A stretch of 64,000 bases of DNA. Origin: Delftia tsuruhatensis NBRC 16741. Lineage in GTDB: Bacteria; Pseudomonadota; Gammaproteobacteria; Burkholderiales; Burkholderiaceae_C. This document shows positions 37,184 to 46,232 of the stretch, one piece after another. A program made the position numbers and the translations under genes. The notes under the pieces are model-generated. The model was not told where the DNA came from. It made no database searches and saw only the letters and a program-made list of their open reading frames with translations. How positions within the stretch are numbered: position 1 is the first letter of the stretch; every line of letters starts with the position of its first letter. The stretch is taken from NCBI RefSeq assembly GCF_001571325.1, contig NZ_BCTO01000010.1, positions 305,605 through 369,604 on the forward strand. The letters run 5' to 3'.

Positions 37184-37954
37184 ATGCGCTTCGACATCCT
37201 CACGCTGTTTCCCGAGCTGTTCACGCCGTTTCTCGAAAGCGGCGTGACGCGCCGGGCCTATGCCTCGGGCCAGGTCGGCGTGCACCTGTGGAATCCGCGC
37301 GACCATGCCCAGGGCAACTACCGGCGCGTGGACGACCGGCCCTTTGGCGGCGGGCCGGGCATGGTGATGATGGCCGAGCCGCTGCAGCGCTGCCTGGAGG
37401 CGGCGCAGCAGGCGCGCCGCGACGCGGGCGAGACCGAGCCGGCGCCGGTGGTGCTGTTTTCGCCGATAGGCACGACGCTGCGCCACTGCGTGGTCGCCGA
37501 CTGGGCGCAGGGGCAGGGTGCCATCTTGCTGTGCGGCCGCTACGAGGGGTTGGACCAGCGCTTCATCGATGCCCATGTCACGCACCAGCTGAGCCTGGGC
37601 GATTTCGTGCTCTCCGGCGGCGAGATTGCTGCCATGGCCTTGCTCGATGCCGTGGCCCGGTTGCAGCCCGGCGTGCTCAACGACGAGGGCAGCTTCCAGC
37701 AGGACAGCTTCAATCCCGCGCTCGATGGTCTGCTCGATTGCCCGCACTACACGCGCCCCGAAGTCTGGGAAGGGCGCGAAGTGCCGGCGCCGCTGTTGTC
37801 TGGGCACCACGCGCAGATCGAGCGCTGGCGCCGCGACCAGCGCCTGTCCATCACGGCCAGGCACCGGCCCGAGCTGATAGAACAGGCGCGCGCCCAGGGC
37901 CTGCTCAATGCCAAGGACGAGGGGTTTTTGGCAAAAAACGCCGCCGGGCTATAA
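37184..37954 (+). CDS. trmD: tRNA (guanine37-N1)-methyltransferase
   Basis: A 256-residue SPOUT-class enzyme that makes m1G37 and prevents frameshifting. [52 protein letters not shown] (knot) and [14 protein letters not shown] are all present. It overlaps the rimM operon spacing by no bases. The last 27 bp contain the rplS promoter, whose -10 ends one base past the stop codon. Confidence 0.97.
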   Translation: MRFDILTLFPELFTPFLESGVTRRAYASGQVGVHLWNPRDHAQGNYRRVDDRPFGGGPGMVMMAEPLQRCLEAAQQARRDAGETEPAPVVLFSPIGTTLRHCVVADWAQGQGAILLCGRYEGLDQRFIDAHVTHQLSLGDFVLSGGEIAAMALLDAVARLQPGVLNDEGSFQQDSFNPALDGLLDCPHYTRPEVWEGREVPAPLLSGHHAQIERWRRDQRLSITARHRPELIEQARAQGLLNAKDEGFLAKNAAGL

Positions 37955-37955
37955 T
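37928..37955 (+). promoter_or_regulatory. Internal promoter for rplS at the end of trmD
   Basis: TTGGCA (37928-37933), a 16-bp spacer and a perfect TATAAT (37950-37955). This is the best-matching promoter in the window. It gives rplS its own transcript with a leader near 100 nt. Confidence 0.8.
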
Positions 37956-38064
37956 CCGCGATTCTTCGATCCTCTATCCGGCCGCTGCTACGAACAAAGC
38001 AGCCATGGCGCCAATCCCGGCGCTTGCCAATCCTGGCGCGGACAAGATCGATTGGATGTTGACC

Positions 38065-38445
38065 ATGAATCTGATCCAGACCCTCGAGCAAGAGGAAATC
38101 GCCCGTCTGAACAAGACCATCCCCCAGTTCGCCCCCGGTGACACCGTCATCGTGAGCGTGAACGTGGTCGAAGGCAGCCGCAAGCGCGTGCAGGCCTACG
38201 AAGGCGTCGTGATCGCCAAGCGCAACCGTGGCCTGAACAGCGGCTTCACCGTGCGCAAGATCTCCAGTGGTGAAGGCGTGGAGCGTACGTTCCAGACCTA
38301 CTCGCCCCTGATCGCCGGCATCGAAGTCAAGCGTCGCGGTGATGTGCGTCGTGCCAAGCTGTACTACCTGCGCGAGCGCAGCGGCAAGTCGGCCCGCATC
38401 AAGGAAAAGCTGCCGTCGCGTGTCAAGGTTTCTGCCGAAGCCTGA
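38065..38445 (+). CDS. rplS: 50S ribosomal protein bL19
   Basis: A 126-residue ribosomal protein at the subunit interface. [21 protein letters not shown] and [16 protein letters not shown] are diagnostic. I chose ATG 38065 ([15 protein letters not shown]) by family; an in-frame ATG three codons upstream is equally possible, and no strong ribosome site decides it. It has its own promoter and a strong terminator. Confidence 0.96.
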   Translation: MNLIQTLEQEEIARLNKTIPQFAPGDTVIVSVNVVEGSRKRVQAYEGVVIAKRNRGLNSGFTVRKISSGEGVERTFQTYSPLIAGIEVKRRGDVRRAKLYYLRERSGKSARIKEKLPSRVKVSAEA

Positions 38446-38464
38446 GCACCTGCGTCACAGCTGG

Positions 38465-38497
38465 AAAGCCGCTACAGTCGCCTGTAGCGGCTTTTTT
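38465..38497 (+). terminator. Terminator after rplS
   Basis: AAGCCGCTACAG pairs exactly with CTGTAGCGGCTT around a TCGC loop (12-13 bp), followed by a T run. It closes the rpsP-rplS cluster. Confidence 0.95.
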
Positions 38498-38532
38498 GTT
38501 GCCCGGTCGTTTCTCACCACATTCCTTCATTC

Positions 38533-39261
38533 GTGTCCTCTCTGCCCGATACCGCCATACCCGTGCCGACCGGCGGCCCGACGCCAGCGGCCGTCGCCTC
38601 GGTCGCCGACCCGCGCATGGCGCAACTGGTGGGCAGGGACAGCCACCTGCCCGCCGTGCCTCTGGAGGCCCGCGCGCCGGATGCCCTGCGCCAGCGCTTT
38701 GCGCGGCCGCCCCGCTGGGCTCCCGAGGTGGTGCGCGAGAAACGCTTCAGTGATCGCCAGCCCACCGATGCCGCCGTGCTCGTGCCCATCGTGCTGCGCT
38801 CCGAGCCCACGGTGCTGCTGACCGAACGCACGGCCCATCTGTCCACCCATTCGGGCCAGGTGGCCTTTCCGGGTGGCAAGCGCGATCCTGAGGATGTGTC
38901 TGCCCAGGCCACGGCCCTGCGCGAGGCGCAGGAGGAAGTCGGGCTTGCTGCCGGCGATGTGGAAGTGTTGGGCACCCTGCCCATCTACACCACGGGCACG
39001 GCCTTTCTGATCACGCCGGTGGTGGCCCTGGTCGATCCCCGGGCGCGCCTGCATCCCAATCCCTACGAGGTGGCGGACGTGTTCGAGGTGCCGCTGTCCT
39101 TTTTGCTCGATCCTGCCAACCATGAGCGCCACGCCATGGTCTGGAACGGCGTGCCGCGCGAATGGTTTGCCATGCCCTACCAGGATGGAGACCGCCAGCG
39201 CTACATCTGGGGCGCCACGGCCGGCATGCTGCGCAATCTTTACCGATTCCTGTCGGCCTGA
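38533..39261 (+). CDS. Nudix hydrolase, CoA pyrophosphatase (NudL-like)
   Basis: A 242-residue Nudix enzyme. The Nudix box reads GGKRDPEDVSAQATALREAQEEVGL with its GxxxxxE and REAxEE residues in place (written here as family positions across about residues 115-140). The upstream LTERTAHLSTHSGQVAFPG is the CoA-recognition element of the NudL/PCD1 group, which cleaves CoA and its derivatives. The start is GTG 38533. Residues 1-60 are an extra proline/alanine-rich N-terminus. Confidence 0.88.
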   Translation: MSSLPDTAIPVPTGGPTPAAVASVADPRMAQLVGRDSHLPAVPLEARAPDALRQRFARPPRWAPEVVREKRFSDRQPTDAAVLVPIVLRSEPTVLLTERTAHLSTHSGQVAFPGGKRDPEDVSAQATALREAQEEVGLAAGDVEVLGTLPIYTTGTAFLITPVVALVDPRARLHPNPYEVADVFEVPLSFLLDPANHERHAMVWNGVPREWFAMPYQDGDRQRYIWGATAGMLRNLYRFLSA

Positions 39262-39317
39262 TGCCCGGATGGGGTGCCGTGCCACCCCGGGGTCACGGGC
39301 CTGCCCGCATGCGCCAG

Positions 39318-39323
39318 TATGAT
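39318..39323 (+). promoter_or_regulatory. -10-like TATGAT close to the CobD-like gene start
   Basis: TATGAT lies 6 nt before the ATG at 39330, with no ribosome-binding motif between. Confidence 0.35.
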
Positions 39324-39329
39324 GGCCGG

Positions 39330-40319
39330 ATGAGTTTCTTTGCCATTCTGATCGCCTTGCTGATCGAGCAGGCGCGCCCCCTGACGCCGGCCAACCTGGT
39401 GCATACAGGCTACAGGGCCTGGACGGTTTCGGTGCGCCGCAACTTCGATGCCGGCCAGGCGCACCACGGCTGGCTGGCCTGGACCGTGGCGGTGGCGCTG
39501 CCCTGCGTGCTGGTGACAGGCATCTATCTGCTGCTGCTGTGGGGCGTGGGCTGGCCGCTGGCCATGGTCTGGAATGTGGCCGTGCTCTACGTCACGCTGG
39601 GCTTTCGCCAGTTCAGCCACCACTTCACGCGCATCCGCGATGCGCTGGATGCAGGTGACGAGTACGCGGCGCGCGAAGCCCTCGCCCACTGGCAGCAGGT
39701 GGACGCCAGCGAAGTGCCCCGCAGCGAGGTGGTGCGCCATGTGATCGAGTATTCGGTGCTGGCAGCGCATCGCCATGTGTTTGGCGTGCTGTTCTGGTTC
39801 TCTGCACTGGCGGCGCTGGGCCTGGGCCCGCTGGGCGCCGTGTTCTACCGCATGACCGAGCACCTGTCGCGCTCCTGGTCGCGCAAGGGCCTGCTGGGTG
39901 GCAGCCAGGTCAGTGTCCAGTTGCAGCACGCCTCACGGTTGGCCTGGACCGTGATCGACTGGCTGCCCGCACGGCTGACGGCTCTTTCCTTTGCCGTGGT
40001 CGGCAGTTTCGAGGAGGCCATCGAGGGCTGGCGCTTCCATGCCCAGCGCTTTCCCAACGACAACGACGGCGTGATCCTGGCCGCCACCTCGGGCGCCATC
40101 AACGTGCGCCTGGGCGGCGAGGCACTCAAGCGCCGCGAGGGCATCTCGGTGACCCGGGACGACGGCGAGGAGATCGACCTCGACGTGGACAGCGAAGCCA
40201 CGCCGGGCCGTGAGCCCGAGATCGGCCACCTGCGCAGCGTGGTCGGCCTGGTCTGGCGCTCGGTCGTGGTCTGGCTGCTGCTGCTGGCGCTGCTGTCGCT
40301 GGCGCGCCTGTTGGGTTGA
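39330..40319 (+). CDS. CobD/CbiB-family membrane protein
   Basis: A 329-residue inner-membrane protein of the CobD/CbiB/AmpE-like superfamily. MSFFAILIALLIEQARPL at the N-terminus, FRQFSHHFTRIRDALDAGD and EYSVLAAHRHVFGVLFWF are recognisable. Four to five membrane helices are visible. No cobalamin gene lies nearby, and Burkholderiales carry this version as a stand-alone gene, so a cobinamide-phosphate synthase role is doubtful. ATG 39330 starts the conserved part. Confidence 0.75.
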   Translation: MSFFAILIALLIEQARPLTPANLVHTGYRAWTVSVRRNFDAGQAHHGWLAWTVAVALPCVLVTGIYLLLLWGVGWPLAMVWNVAVLYVTLGFRQFSHHFTRIRDALDAGDEYAAREALAHWQQVDASEVPRSEVVRHVIEYSVLAAHRHVFGVLFWFSALAALGLGPLGAVFYRMTEHLSRSWSRKGLLGGSQVSVQLQHASRLAWTVIDWLPARLTALSFAVVGSFEEAIEGWRFHAQRFPNDNDGVILAATSGAINVRLGGEALKRREGISVTRDDGEEIDLDVDSEATPGREPEIGHLRSVVGLVWRSVVVWLLLLALLSLARLLG

Positions 40320-40410
40320 GTGCGGAGCCTGCGGGCGAGTCATGGATGACGCCCCTTTGGAGGCGTCGTTTCCTCCCTCCCGGAGGGGCCCCGTGGCGTT
40401 TGGGGGAGGC

Positions 40411-41379
40411 TCAATACTTCGTGGCCTGACTCAACTCATCAAACAGCTCGGCATAGATGCAGTACCGGTTGGCACTGATGTCATGGTCGGCGTCCATGCC
40501 GTGTTCCTCATCCTCCACGCGCGGCATGACCGCGCATCCGGGCTCGTGCAGGTGGGTGCAGTTGTAGAACTTGCATTCCTGCGCATGGGCGCCGATGTCG
40601 GGCATGCAGCGGGGCAGGTCGGTGGGTTCGATGTGGCGCAGGCCGAACTCCTGGAAGCCCGGCGAGTCGATCAGGGCTGTCGTGCGCTCCGCGTCCATCC
40701 AGTACCAGCTGGTCGTGGTGGTCGTGTGCTTGCCGGAGTTCAGTGCCTGCGAGATCTCGTTGGTGGCCGCGCGTGCGCCGGGGACCAGCAGGTTGATCAG
40801 GGTGCTCTTTCCCGAGCCGGAAGGGCCCAGCACCAGCGTGGCCTTGCCCTTGAGGTGCTTCATCAGCAGCTGCCGATCGGCCTCGCCCTCATTGGCCAGC
40901 GACAGCGACAGCACCTCGTAGTGCGGCTTTTCCTGGCCCAGGTACATCTCGCGATAAGGCTCCAGGCGCTCCCAGGCGTCGGCAAAGGGCTCGGCCAGGT
41001 CACGCTTGTTGAGGGCAATCAGGGGCTTGATGTGGGTGGCTTCGGCAGTGATCAGGGCGCGGGCCAGCTGGCTTTCGGAGAAAACCGGCTCGGCGGCGAT
41101 CAGGATCAGCACCTGGTCGATGTTGGCTGCAAAGGACTTGGTGCGTATCTCGTCCTGCCGGTAGAACAGGTTGCGCCGCTCCAGCACCTTTTCTATGGTG
41201 CCTTCCTCCCCCTGGCCTGGGGGCGGAAGCTGCCAGCGCACGCGGTCGCCCACCACGGTCTGGCTCTTCTTGCCGCGCGGGTGGCAGATGTGGCGCGAGC
41301 CGTCTTCGGTCTCGACCACGCAATGGCGGCCATGGCTGGAGACGACCAGGCCTTCGTGCAGTGCGGAGCGCTCAGCCAT
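40411..41379 (-). CDS. rsgA: Ribosome small-subunit-dependent GTPase RsgA
   Basis: A 322-residue circularly permuted GTPase that checks late 30S maturation. An N-terminal OB domain is followed by permuted G motifs: G4 NKRD, G1 GPSGSGKST, G3 DSPGFQ. The C-terminal zinc module is CKFYNCTHLHEPGC. It is the first of at least rsgA downstream of phhB (18 bp) and the M48 protease; the three genes form a tight minus-strand operon. Confidence 0.95.
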   Translation of the reverse strand: MAERSALHEGLVVSSHGRHCVVETEDGSRHICHPRGKKSQTVVGDRVRWQLPPPGQGEEGTIEKVLERRNLFYRQDEIRTKSFAANIDQVLILIAAEPVFSESQLARALITAEATHIKPLIALNKRDLAEPFADAWERLEPYREMYLGQEKPHYEVLSLSLANEGEADRQLLMKHLKGKATLVLGPSGSGKSTLINLLVPGARAATNEISQALNSGKHTTTTTSWYWMDAERTTALIDSPGFQEFGLRHIEPTDLPRCMPDIGAHAQECKFYNCTHLHEPGCAVMPRVEDEEHGMDADHDISANRYCIYAELFDELSQATKY

Positions 41380-41397
41380 GGGTCAGCGGGGTGCGAT

Positions 41398-41730
41398 TCA
41401 TGGGCGCGCCAGCAACGCATCGATACGCCTTGCGCACTCGATGTCGGTGGACGAGATGCCGTTCACGTCATGCGTGTTCAGGCGTACACCGCAGCGGCCG
41501 TAGCTCACGGTCAGGTCGGGATGGTGGTCCTGCTGGTGGGCGATCAGGGCCAGCGCATTCACGAAGGCCATGGTCTCGTAGTAGTTGGCGAAGGCGTAGC
41601 TCTTGGCGATGGCATCGCCATCGAGCTGCCAGCCCGGCAGGGCGGCCAGTGCGGTGTGCAGTTCGTCGGAAGTCAGCGCGCGGCGCTGCTGGTTGGACCA
41701 GTCCTGTTGTTGCAAGCGTTGTGTGCTCAT
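41398..41730 (-). CDS. phhB: Pterin-4a-carbinolamine dehydratase
   Basis: A 110-residue enzyme that recycles 4a-hydroxy-tetrahydrobiopterin in aromatic amino acid hydroxylation. The catalytic histidine cluster is AHQQDHHPDLTVSYGRCGVRL, with the family motif H-H-P intact. DELHTALAALPGWQLDGDAIAKSY is the N-terminal helix-strand pair. No phenylalanine hydroxylase is adjacent; here it sits between the M48 protease and rsgA. Some bacterial homologues have roles unrelated to pterin recycling. Confidence 0.93.
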   Translation of the reverse strand: MSTQRLQQQDWSNQQRRALTSDELHTALAALPGWQLDGDAIAKSYAFANYYETMAFVNALALIAHQQDHHPDLTVSYGRCGVRLNTHDVNGISSTDIECARRIDALLARP

Positions 41731-41746
41731 GGTGAGTGCGTATGGT

Positions 41747-43048
41747 TCAGGTCGGAGAGGGCATGCGCGCCAGCCGGGCGAGGGCGGGCGGATGCGAGTA
41801 GTAAAAGCTCACGTACCAGGGATCGGGCGTGAGCGTTGAAGCATTGTCCTCGTACAGCTTGAGCAGTGCCGAGGCCAGGTGGGCGCCGCTGGCCTGTTGC
41901 ATGGCGTAGGCATCGGCTTCGAACTCGTCGCGGCGCGACAGGGCCGAGAACAGTGGGGTGACAAAGAAGCTGAACACCGGCACGGCCAGCAGGAACAGCA
42001 GCAGCGCCACGGCCTCGTTGCCGGCGCCGATGCCGCTGTGTCCCAGCGCAAGGTCCAGACCCGGACGCACGCCCAGGCCCAGGTAGAACCACAGCTGCTG
42101 CGACAGCCAGCCCAGCAGCGCAAAGCCCGCCAGGCTGGCGGCAAACATCAGCAGCATGCGCTTGAGGATGTGGCGGTGCTTGAAATGGCCCAGCTCATGC
42201 GCGAGCACGGCCTCCACCTCGTCGGCGTCCAGCTGCTTGAGCAAGGTGTCGAAGAACACCACGCGCTTGGAGTGGCCGAAGCCCGTGAAATAGGCATTGG
42301 CATGTGCCGAGCGGCGGCTGCCGTCCATCACGAACAGGCCCTTGGCCGTGAAGCCGCAGCGCTGCATCAGTGCGCTCACGCGCTCCTTGAGCGGGCCGTC
42401 CTCCAGTGGATCGAACTTGTTGAACAGCGGTGCGATGAAGGTCGGGAAGATCCACATCAGCAGCAGGTTGAAGCCCGTCCAGACGGCCCATGCCCAGAGC
42501 CACCACAGGTCGCCGGCCGAACCCATGAGCCACAGGATCAGTGCCGCAATCGGAAGGCCGATGGCTGCGCCCATGGCCGTGGACTTGGCGGCATCGGCCA
42601 GCCACAGCCGCAGCGTCATCTGGTTGAAGCCGAAGCGCTGCTCCAGCACAAAGGTCTGGTAGAGCGACAGCGGCAGCTCCACCAGGCCGGAGATCAGAGC
42701 AAAGCTGGCCAGCAGCGCCAATTGCTGCCACAGGCCGGCGCCCATCCATTCCAGCAACTGCTGGTTGAGTGCATCCAGCCCGCCCAGCAGCGTCCATGCG
42801 AGCAGCACCACGGCGCCCAGCGTCATGTCGATCAGGGCAACGCGTGCCTTCGCCAGTGTGTAGTCGGCGGCCTTCTGATGGGCGGCCAGGCTGATGCGCT
42901 GCGCAAAGGCCTCGGGCACCTGCGCTCTGTGGCCTGCCACATGGCGAACCTGGCGCGAGGCCAGCCAGGCGCGCAGCAGCCACTGGGCCAGCACGGCTGC
43001 GGCAAACAGCAGGGAAAGCGTCGAGGAAAAATCGGGGTTGAAGACCAT
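41747..43048 (-). CDS. M48-family (Ste24/CAAX-protease-like) membrane zinc metalloprotease
   Basis: A 433-residue inner-membrane peptidase with about seven helices. The zinc site is AHELGHFKHRH (HExxH), with the third ligand in RRDEFEADAYAMQQ. The N-terminal region LVELPLSLYQTFVLEQRFGFN is the Ste24-type signature. It probably degrades or trims membrane proteins. ATG 43048 is divergent from orn 30 bp away; the frame is open further upstream only as antisense to orn. It leads M48-phhB-rsgA. Confidence 0.92.
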   Translation of the reverse strand: MVFNPDFSSTLSLLFAAAVLAQWLLRAWLASRQVRHVAGHRAQVPEAFAQRISLAAHQKAADYTLAKARVALIDMTLGAVVLLAWTLLGGLDALNQQLLEWMGAGLWQQLALLASFALISGLVELPLSLYQTFVLEQRFGFNQMTLRLWLADAAKSTAMGAAIGLPIAALILWLMGSAGDLWWLWAWAVWTGFNLLLMWIFPTFIAPLFNKFDPLEDGPLKERVSALMQRCGFTAKGLFVMDGSRRSAHANAYFTGFGHSKRVVFFDTLLKQLDADEVEAVLAHELGHFKHRHILKRMLLMFAASLAGFALLGWLSQQLWFYLGLGVRPGLDLALGHSGIGAGNEAVALLLFLLAVPVFSFFVTPLFSALSRRDEFEADAYAMQQASGAHLASALLKLYEDNASTLTPDPWYVSFYYSHPPALARLARMPSPT

Positions 43049-43065
43049 GTGGCCGCAGTGTAGGC

Positions 43066-43071
43066 GACAAT
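43066..43071 (+). promoter_or_regulatory. -10-like GACAAT close to the orn start
   Basis: GACAAT lies 7 nt before the orn ATG. It is in the 30-bp gap to the divergent M48 gene, so both promoters must overlap. Confidence 0.4.
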
Positions 43072-43078
43072 TTGGGCC

Positions 43079-43684
43079 ATGTCCGAAGCCTCCAGCGCCT
43101 GCATTCCCGTCCCCGCCGAATCCGGCACGCCCGTCACCCTGAGCAAATCCGACCTCAATCTCGTCTGGCTCGACTGCGAGATGACCGGGCTGCAGCCCGA
43201 CACCGATCGCATCATCGAGATCGCCGTGGTCGTCACCAGCCCGGACCTTGCCACGCGCATCGAGGGTCCTGTGTTCGCCATCCATCAAAGCGATGCCCTG
43301 CTCGACGGCATGGACGCCTGGAACAAGGGCACGCACGGCAGAAGCGGCCTGATCGAGCGCGTCAAGGCATCGACCACCACCGAGGCCGATGCGGAAGCCG
43401 CGCTGATCAAGTTTCTGGCGCAGTACGTTCCCAAGGGCAAGGCGCCGCTGTGTGGCAACAGCATTGGCCAGGACCGGCGCTTCATGGAGCGCTACATGCC
43501 CAAGCTCAACGACTTCTTTCACTACCGCAACGTTGATGTCAGCACCCTCAAGGAACTGGCCAGGCGCTGGAAGCCCGATGCCTACGCATCCTTCAAGAAG
43601 GCCCAGCGCCACACGGCGCTGGCCGATGTGCATGAGTCCATCGATGAGCTGGCGCACTATCGCGCACGCCTGCTGAGCGTCTAG
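43079..43684 (+). CDS. orn: Oligoribonuclease
   Basis: A 201-residue DEDDh 3'-5' exoribonuclease that degrades 2-5-nt RNAs and pGpG, completing c-di-GMP turnover. Asp32 and Glu34 lie in [10 protein letters not shown]; the later motifs are [13 protein letters not shown] and [14 protein letters not shown], with the catalytic His and Asp. About 20 extra N-terminal residues precede the conserved core. The start appears to be leaderless or nearly so. Confidence 0.95.
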   Translation: MSEASSACIPVPAESGTPVTLSKSDLNLVWLDCEMTGLQPDTDRIIEIAVVVTSPDLATRIEGPVFAIHQSDALLDGMDAWNKGTHGRSGLIERVKASTTTEADAEAALIKFLAQYVPKGKAPLCGNSIGQDRRFMERYMPKLNDFFHYRNVDVSTLKELARRWKPDAYASFKKAQRHTALADVHESIDELAHYRARLLSV

Positions 43685-43747
43685 CTCCCGGAGCCGGGCC
43701 CTCCGGCCATTTTTGTGCAGGGGGGCTTGCGGGAAAACCCCAGGAGT

Positions 43748-44015
43748 GCGACAATCTACAGCTTGCCTCCATCAACAAGGGGCAATTTGCACATCTCCAT
43801 CACACAAGGGCTCCTGCGCTGTGTGTCTGAGGTCGATGTCCACAGACCTCCATGAAGGCTTTCATGGATGGCGGGACCATCGGTTTCGGACCAGCCGAAA
43901 ACGCCCATCCGCCCTTTTGCGAAGGGCCGGTCAAGTCTGACGGTGGATGTTGACCCAACCGTCGAGAAAAGCGTGGCAGATCGCTGACTGCGCGTGCTTT
44001 TCGTTAGAGCCATTC
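43748..44015 (+). other. Structured 5' leader of the DEAD-box helicase gene
   Basis: A GACAAT at 43749-43754 could be the -10 of a transcript with a leader near 260 nt. The leader has at least four local hairpins: GAGGTC/GACCTC (43829-43850), CCATGAA/TTCATGG (43850-43867), TTTCGG/CCGAAA (43884-43900), and GCCCTT/AAGGGC (43911-43927). None is followed by a T run. No convincing open frame is present. Long structured leaders are known for cold-induced DEAD-box genes such as E. coli deaD; the parallel is inferred. Confidence 0.5.
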
Positions 44016-46082
44016 ATGAACGACATCTCTCAAGAGCAGGGCATCATTGCCGCTGCCGATTCCTCTTTTGCTTGCGCTGCCCAAGCCTCTTCCGTGCTGG
44101 ACGCCGCCGTTGCCGGTGCCGAGCAGGCCGCCGAGTCGCAGGCCGCTGCTGAAACCGTCGAGGGCGCCGAAGCCGCTCAGGCAGCTCCCGAACTCCCCAA
44201 CGCCTTCGTCGAGCTGGGCCTAGCTGAAGAGCTGGTCCGCGCCGTTGCCGATCTGGGCTACACCCAGCCCACGGCCGTGCAGGCGCAAGCCATTCCCCTG
44301 GCCATGGGCAGTGGTGATCAGGCCTTCATCGACCTGATGGTTTCCAGCCAGACCGGCTCGGGCAAGACCGCCGCCTTCCTGCTGCCCGTGCTGCACACGC
44401 TGATCCAGCAAAAGGCTGACGAGGAAGCCGCCATCCGCGCCGAATATGACCGCCAGTGCGCCGAGGCCACTGCCAGCGGCCAGCCCACGCCCAAGCGCAA
44501 CAAGCGCAAGGACCCCACCAATCCCCGCAACTTCAAGGCGGCCGTTCCCGGCGCCCTGATCCTGTGCCCCACGCGCGAGCTGGCTCAGCAGGTGGCGCAT
44601 GACGCCATCGAACTGGTCAAGCACTGCCGTGGCATCCGCATTGCCAACGTGGTGGGCGGCATGCCCTACCAGCTGCAGATTGCCAAGCTGCAGAACGCCA
44701 ACCTCGTGGTGGCCACGCCTGGCCGTCTGCTGGACCTGCAGCGCTCGATGCAGATCAAGCTCGACCAGGTGCAGTTCCTGGTGGTCGACGAGGCCGACCG
44801 CATGCTGGACCTGGGCTTCTCGGACGATCTGGCCGAAGTCAACGACCTGACGGCCCAGCGCAAGCAGACCATGATGTTCAGCGCCACCTTCGCGCCCCGC
44901 ATCCAGCAGCTGGCCATGCGCGTGATGCATGACGGCGGATCGGGCGTGAAGAAGGTCACCATCGACACGCCCCAGGAAAAGCACGCCAACATCAAGCAAG
45001 TGCTGTTCTGGGCCGACAACTCCCAGCACAAGCGCAAGCTGCTGGACCACTGGCTGCGCGACACCACCATCAACCAGGCCATCGTCTTCGCATCGACCCA
45101 GGTCGAGTGCGACGGCCTGGCCAACGACCTGCAGCAGGACGGCTTCTCGGCCGTGGCGCTGCACGGCGCCCTGAGCCAGGGCCTGCGCAACCGCCGCCTG
45201 ATGGCGCTGCGCAGCGGCCAGGTGCAGGTGCTGGTGGCGACCGATGTGGCGGCACGCGGCATTGACGTGCCCTCCATCACCCACGTCTTCAACTACGGCC
45301 TGCCCATGAAGGCCGAGGACTACACCCACCGCATCGGCCGCACGGGTCGTGCCGGTCGCGAAGGCGTGGCCGTGACGTTCGCGGAATTCCGTGACCGCCG
45401 CCGCATTTTCGATATCGAAGGCTACAGCCGTCAGCAATTCAAGGCCGAGGTGATTCCTGGTCTCGAGCCTGCACAGCGCGCACCCAGCGGCAACGAAGGC
45501 CGTGGCGGCCGTCGTGGCGGCGGCTTTGAAGGCCGTGGTGGTGATCGCCGAGGCTCCGCCGGCGGTGGTCGTGGTGGTTTCGGTGGCGACCGCGGCTTCG
45601 GCGGTGGTGACCGCGAGCGCAGCTTTGGTGATCGCGGTGGCGACCGTGGCTTCGGCCCCCGCCGTGATTCGGAAGGCTATGGCCGCAAGGCCGGCTTCGG
45701 CAGCTTCGGTGGCGGCCAGCGTGAAGGCGGCTTCGGCCAGGGTCAGCGCGAAGGCGGCTTTGGCCAGGGCCAGCGTGAAGGCGGCTACAGCCAGGCTCCG
45801 CGTGAAGGCGGCTTTGGCCGTGGCGGCGAAGGCCGTGGCTTCGGCGGCGACCGTGGCGCTGCGCGCGGCGGCGACCGTCGTGAGGGTGCTCCCCGCGATG
45901 GCGGCCACCGCGATGGCGGCCACCGCGATGGCGGCTTCCGTGGTGCATCCGGTGAATCGCGTGGCTTCGGCGGTGAATCCCGCGGCGGCTTCGGCGGTGG
46001 TGAGCGCCGTCCGGCCTTTGGCAAGAGCGCTCCCAAGCCTTACTCGCCCCAGGGCGGCGATCGCAAGCGCGCCGTGCGCTGA
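44016..46082 (+). CDS. DEAD-box ATP-dependent RNA helicase with RGG-like tail
   Basis: A 688-residue helicase of the RhlE/DeaD group. Residues 1-55 are an Ala/Glu-rich extension. The core has the Q motif (YTQPTAVQAQAIP), Walker A SQTGSGKTAAF, VVDEADRMLD, SATF, and HRIGRTGRAGREG. A basic insertion (PTPKRNKRKDPTNPRN) separates motif I from Ia, as in other Burkholderiales. Residues about 490-688 are Gly/Arg-rich with internal repeats, an RNA-binding and phase-separation-prone tail. It probably acts in RNA decay or ribosome assembly in the cold. Confidence 0.93.
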   Translation: MNDISQEQGIIAAADSSFACAAQASSVLDAAVAGAEQAAESQAAAETVEGAEAAQAAPELPNAFVELGLAEELVRAVADLGYTQPTAVQAQAIPLAMGSGDQAFIDLMVSSQTGSGKTAAFLLPVLHTLIQQKADEEAAIRAEYDRQCAEATASGQPTPKRNKRKDPTNPRNFKAAVPGALILCPTRELAQQVAHDAIELVKHCRGIRIANVVGGMPYQLQIAKLQNANLVVATPGRLLDLQRSMQIKLDQVQFLVVDEADRMLDLGFSDDLAEVNDLTAQRKQTMMFSATFAPRIQQLAMRVMHDGGSGVKKVTIDTPQEKHANIKQVLFWADNSQHKRKLLDHWLRDTTINQAIVFASTQVECDGLANDLQQDGFSAVALHGALSQGLRNRRLMALRSGQVQVLVATDVAARGIDVPSITHVFNYGLPMKAEDYTHRIGRTGRAGREGVAVTFAEFRDRRRIFDIEGYSRQQFKAEVIPGLEPAQRAPSGNEGRGGRRGGGFEGRGGDRRGSAGGGRGGFGGDRGFGGGDRERSFGDRGGDRGFGPRRDSEGYGRKAGFGSFGGGQREGGFGQGQREGGFGQGQREGGYSQAPREGGFGRGGEGRGFGGDRGAARGGDRREGAPRDGGHRDGGHRDGGFRGASGESRGFGGESRGGFGGGERRPAFGKSAPKPYSPQGGDRKRAVR
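45705..45812 (+). repeat. Four 27-bp tandem repeats in the helicase tail
   Basis: Units begin at 45705, 45732, 45759 and 45786 and encode FGGGQREGG, FGQGQREGG (twice) and YSQAPREGG. The DNA copies are close enough for slippage, and unit length keeps frame. Confidence 0.85.
45894..45938 (+). repeat. Three 15-bp tandem repeats in the helicase tail
   Basis: Units at 45894, 45909 and 45924 each encode RDGGH or RDGGF. The first two are identical. Copy-number change would be frame-neutral. Confidence 0.8.
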
Positions 46083-46104
46083 TCGATTCCGGCTTTGCAT
46101 GCAG

Positions 46105-46131
46105 ACCGGCCCTTCGGGGCCGGTTTTTTTT
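46105..46131 (+). terminator. Terminator after the DEAD-box gene
   Basis: ACCGGCCC pairs exactly with GGGCCGGT around a TTCG tetraloop, followed by seven T. Confidence 0.95.
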
Positions 46132-46232
46132 GGGCAATCCGCCTGCCTGCCTGGCGCTGCCTGTGTTCGTGGCGCAGAACCTGCTGTCTGGCGGGCTCTG
46201 CGACTGCCATAATCGCGGCGCGGAGGTGCCCT

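Noticed and set aside
39330..40319. A cobalamin-synthesis gene (cobD)
   Set aside because: Only distant family resemblance and no other cobalamin gene in the window.
41747..43657. A 636-codon version of the M48 protease
   Set aside because: The extra N-terminal part is antisense to orn; the family N-terminus and the divergent layout support the start at 43048.
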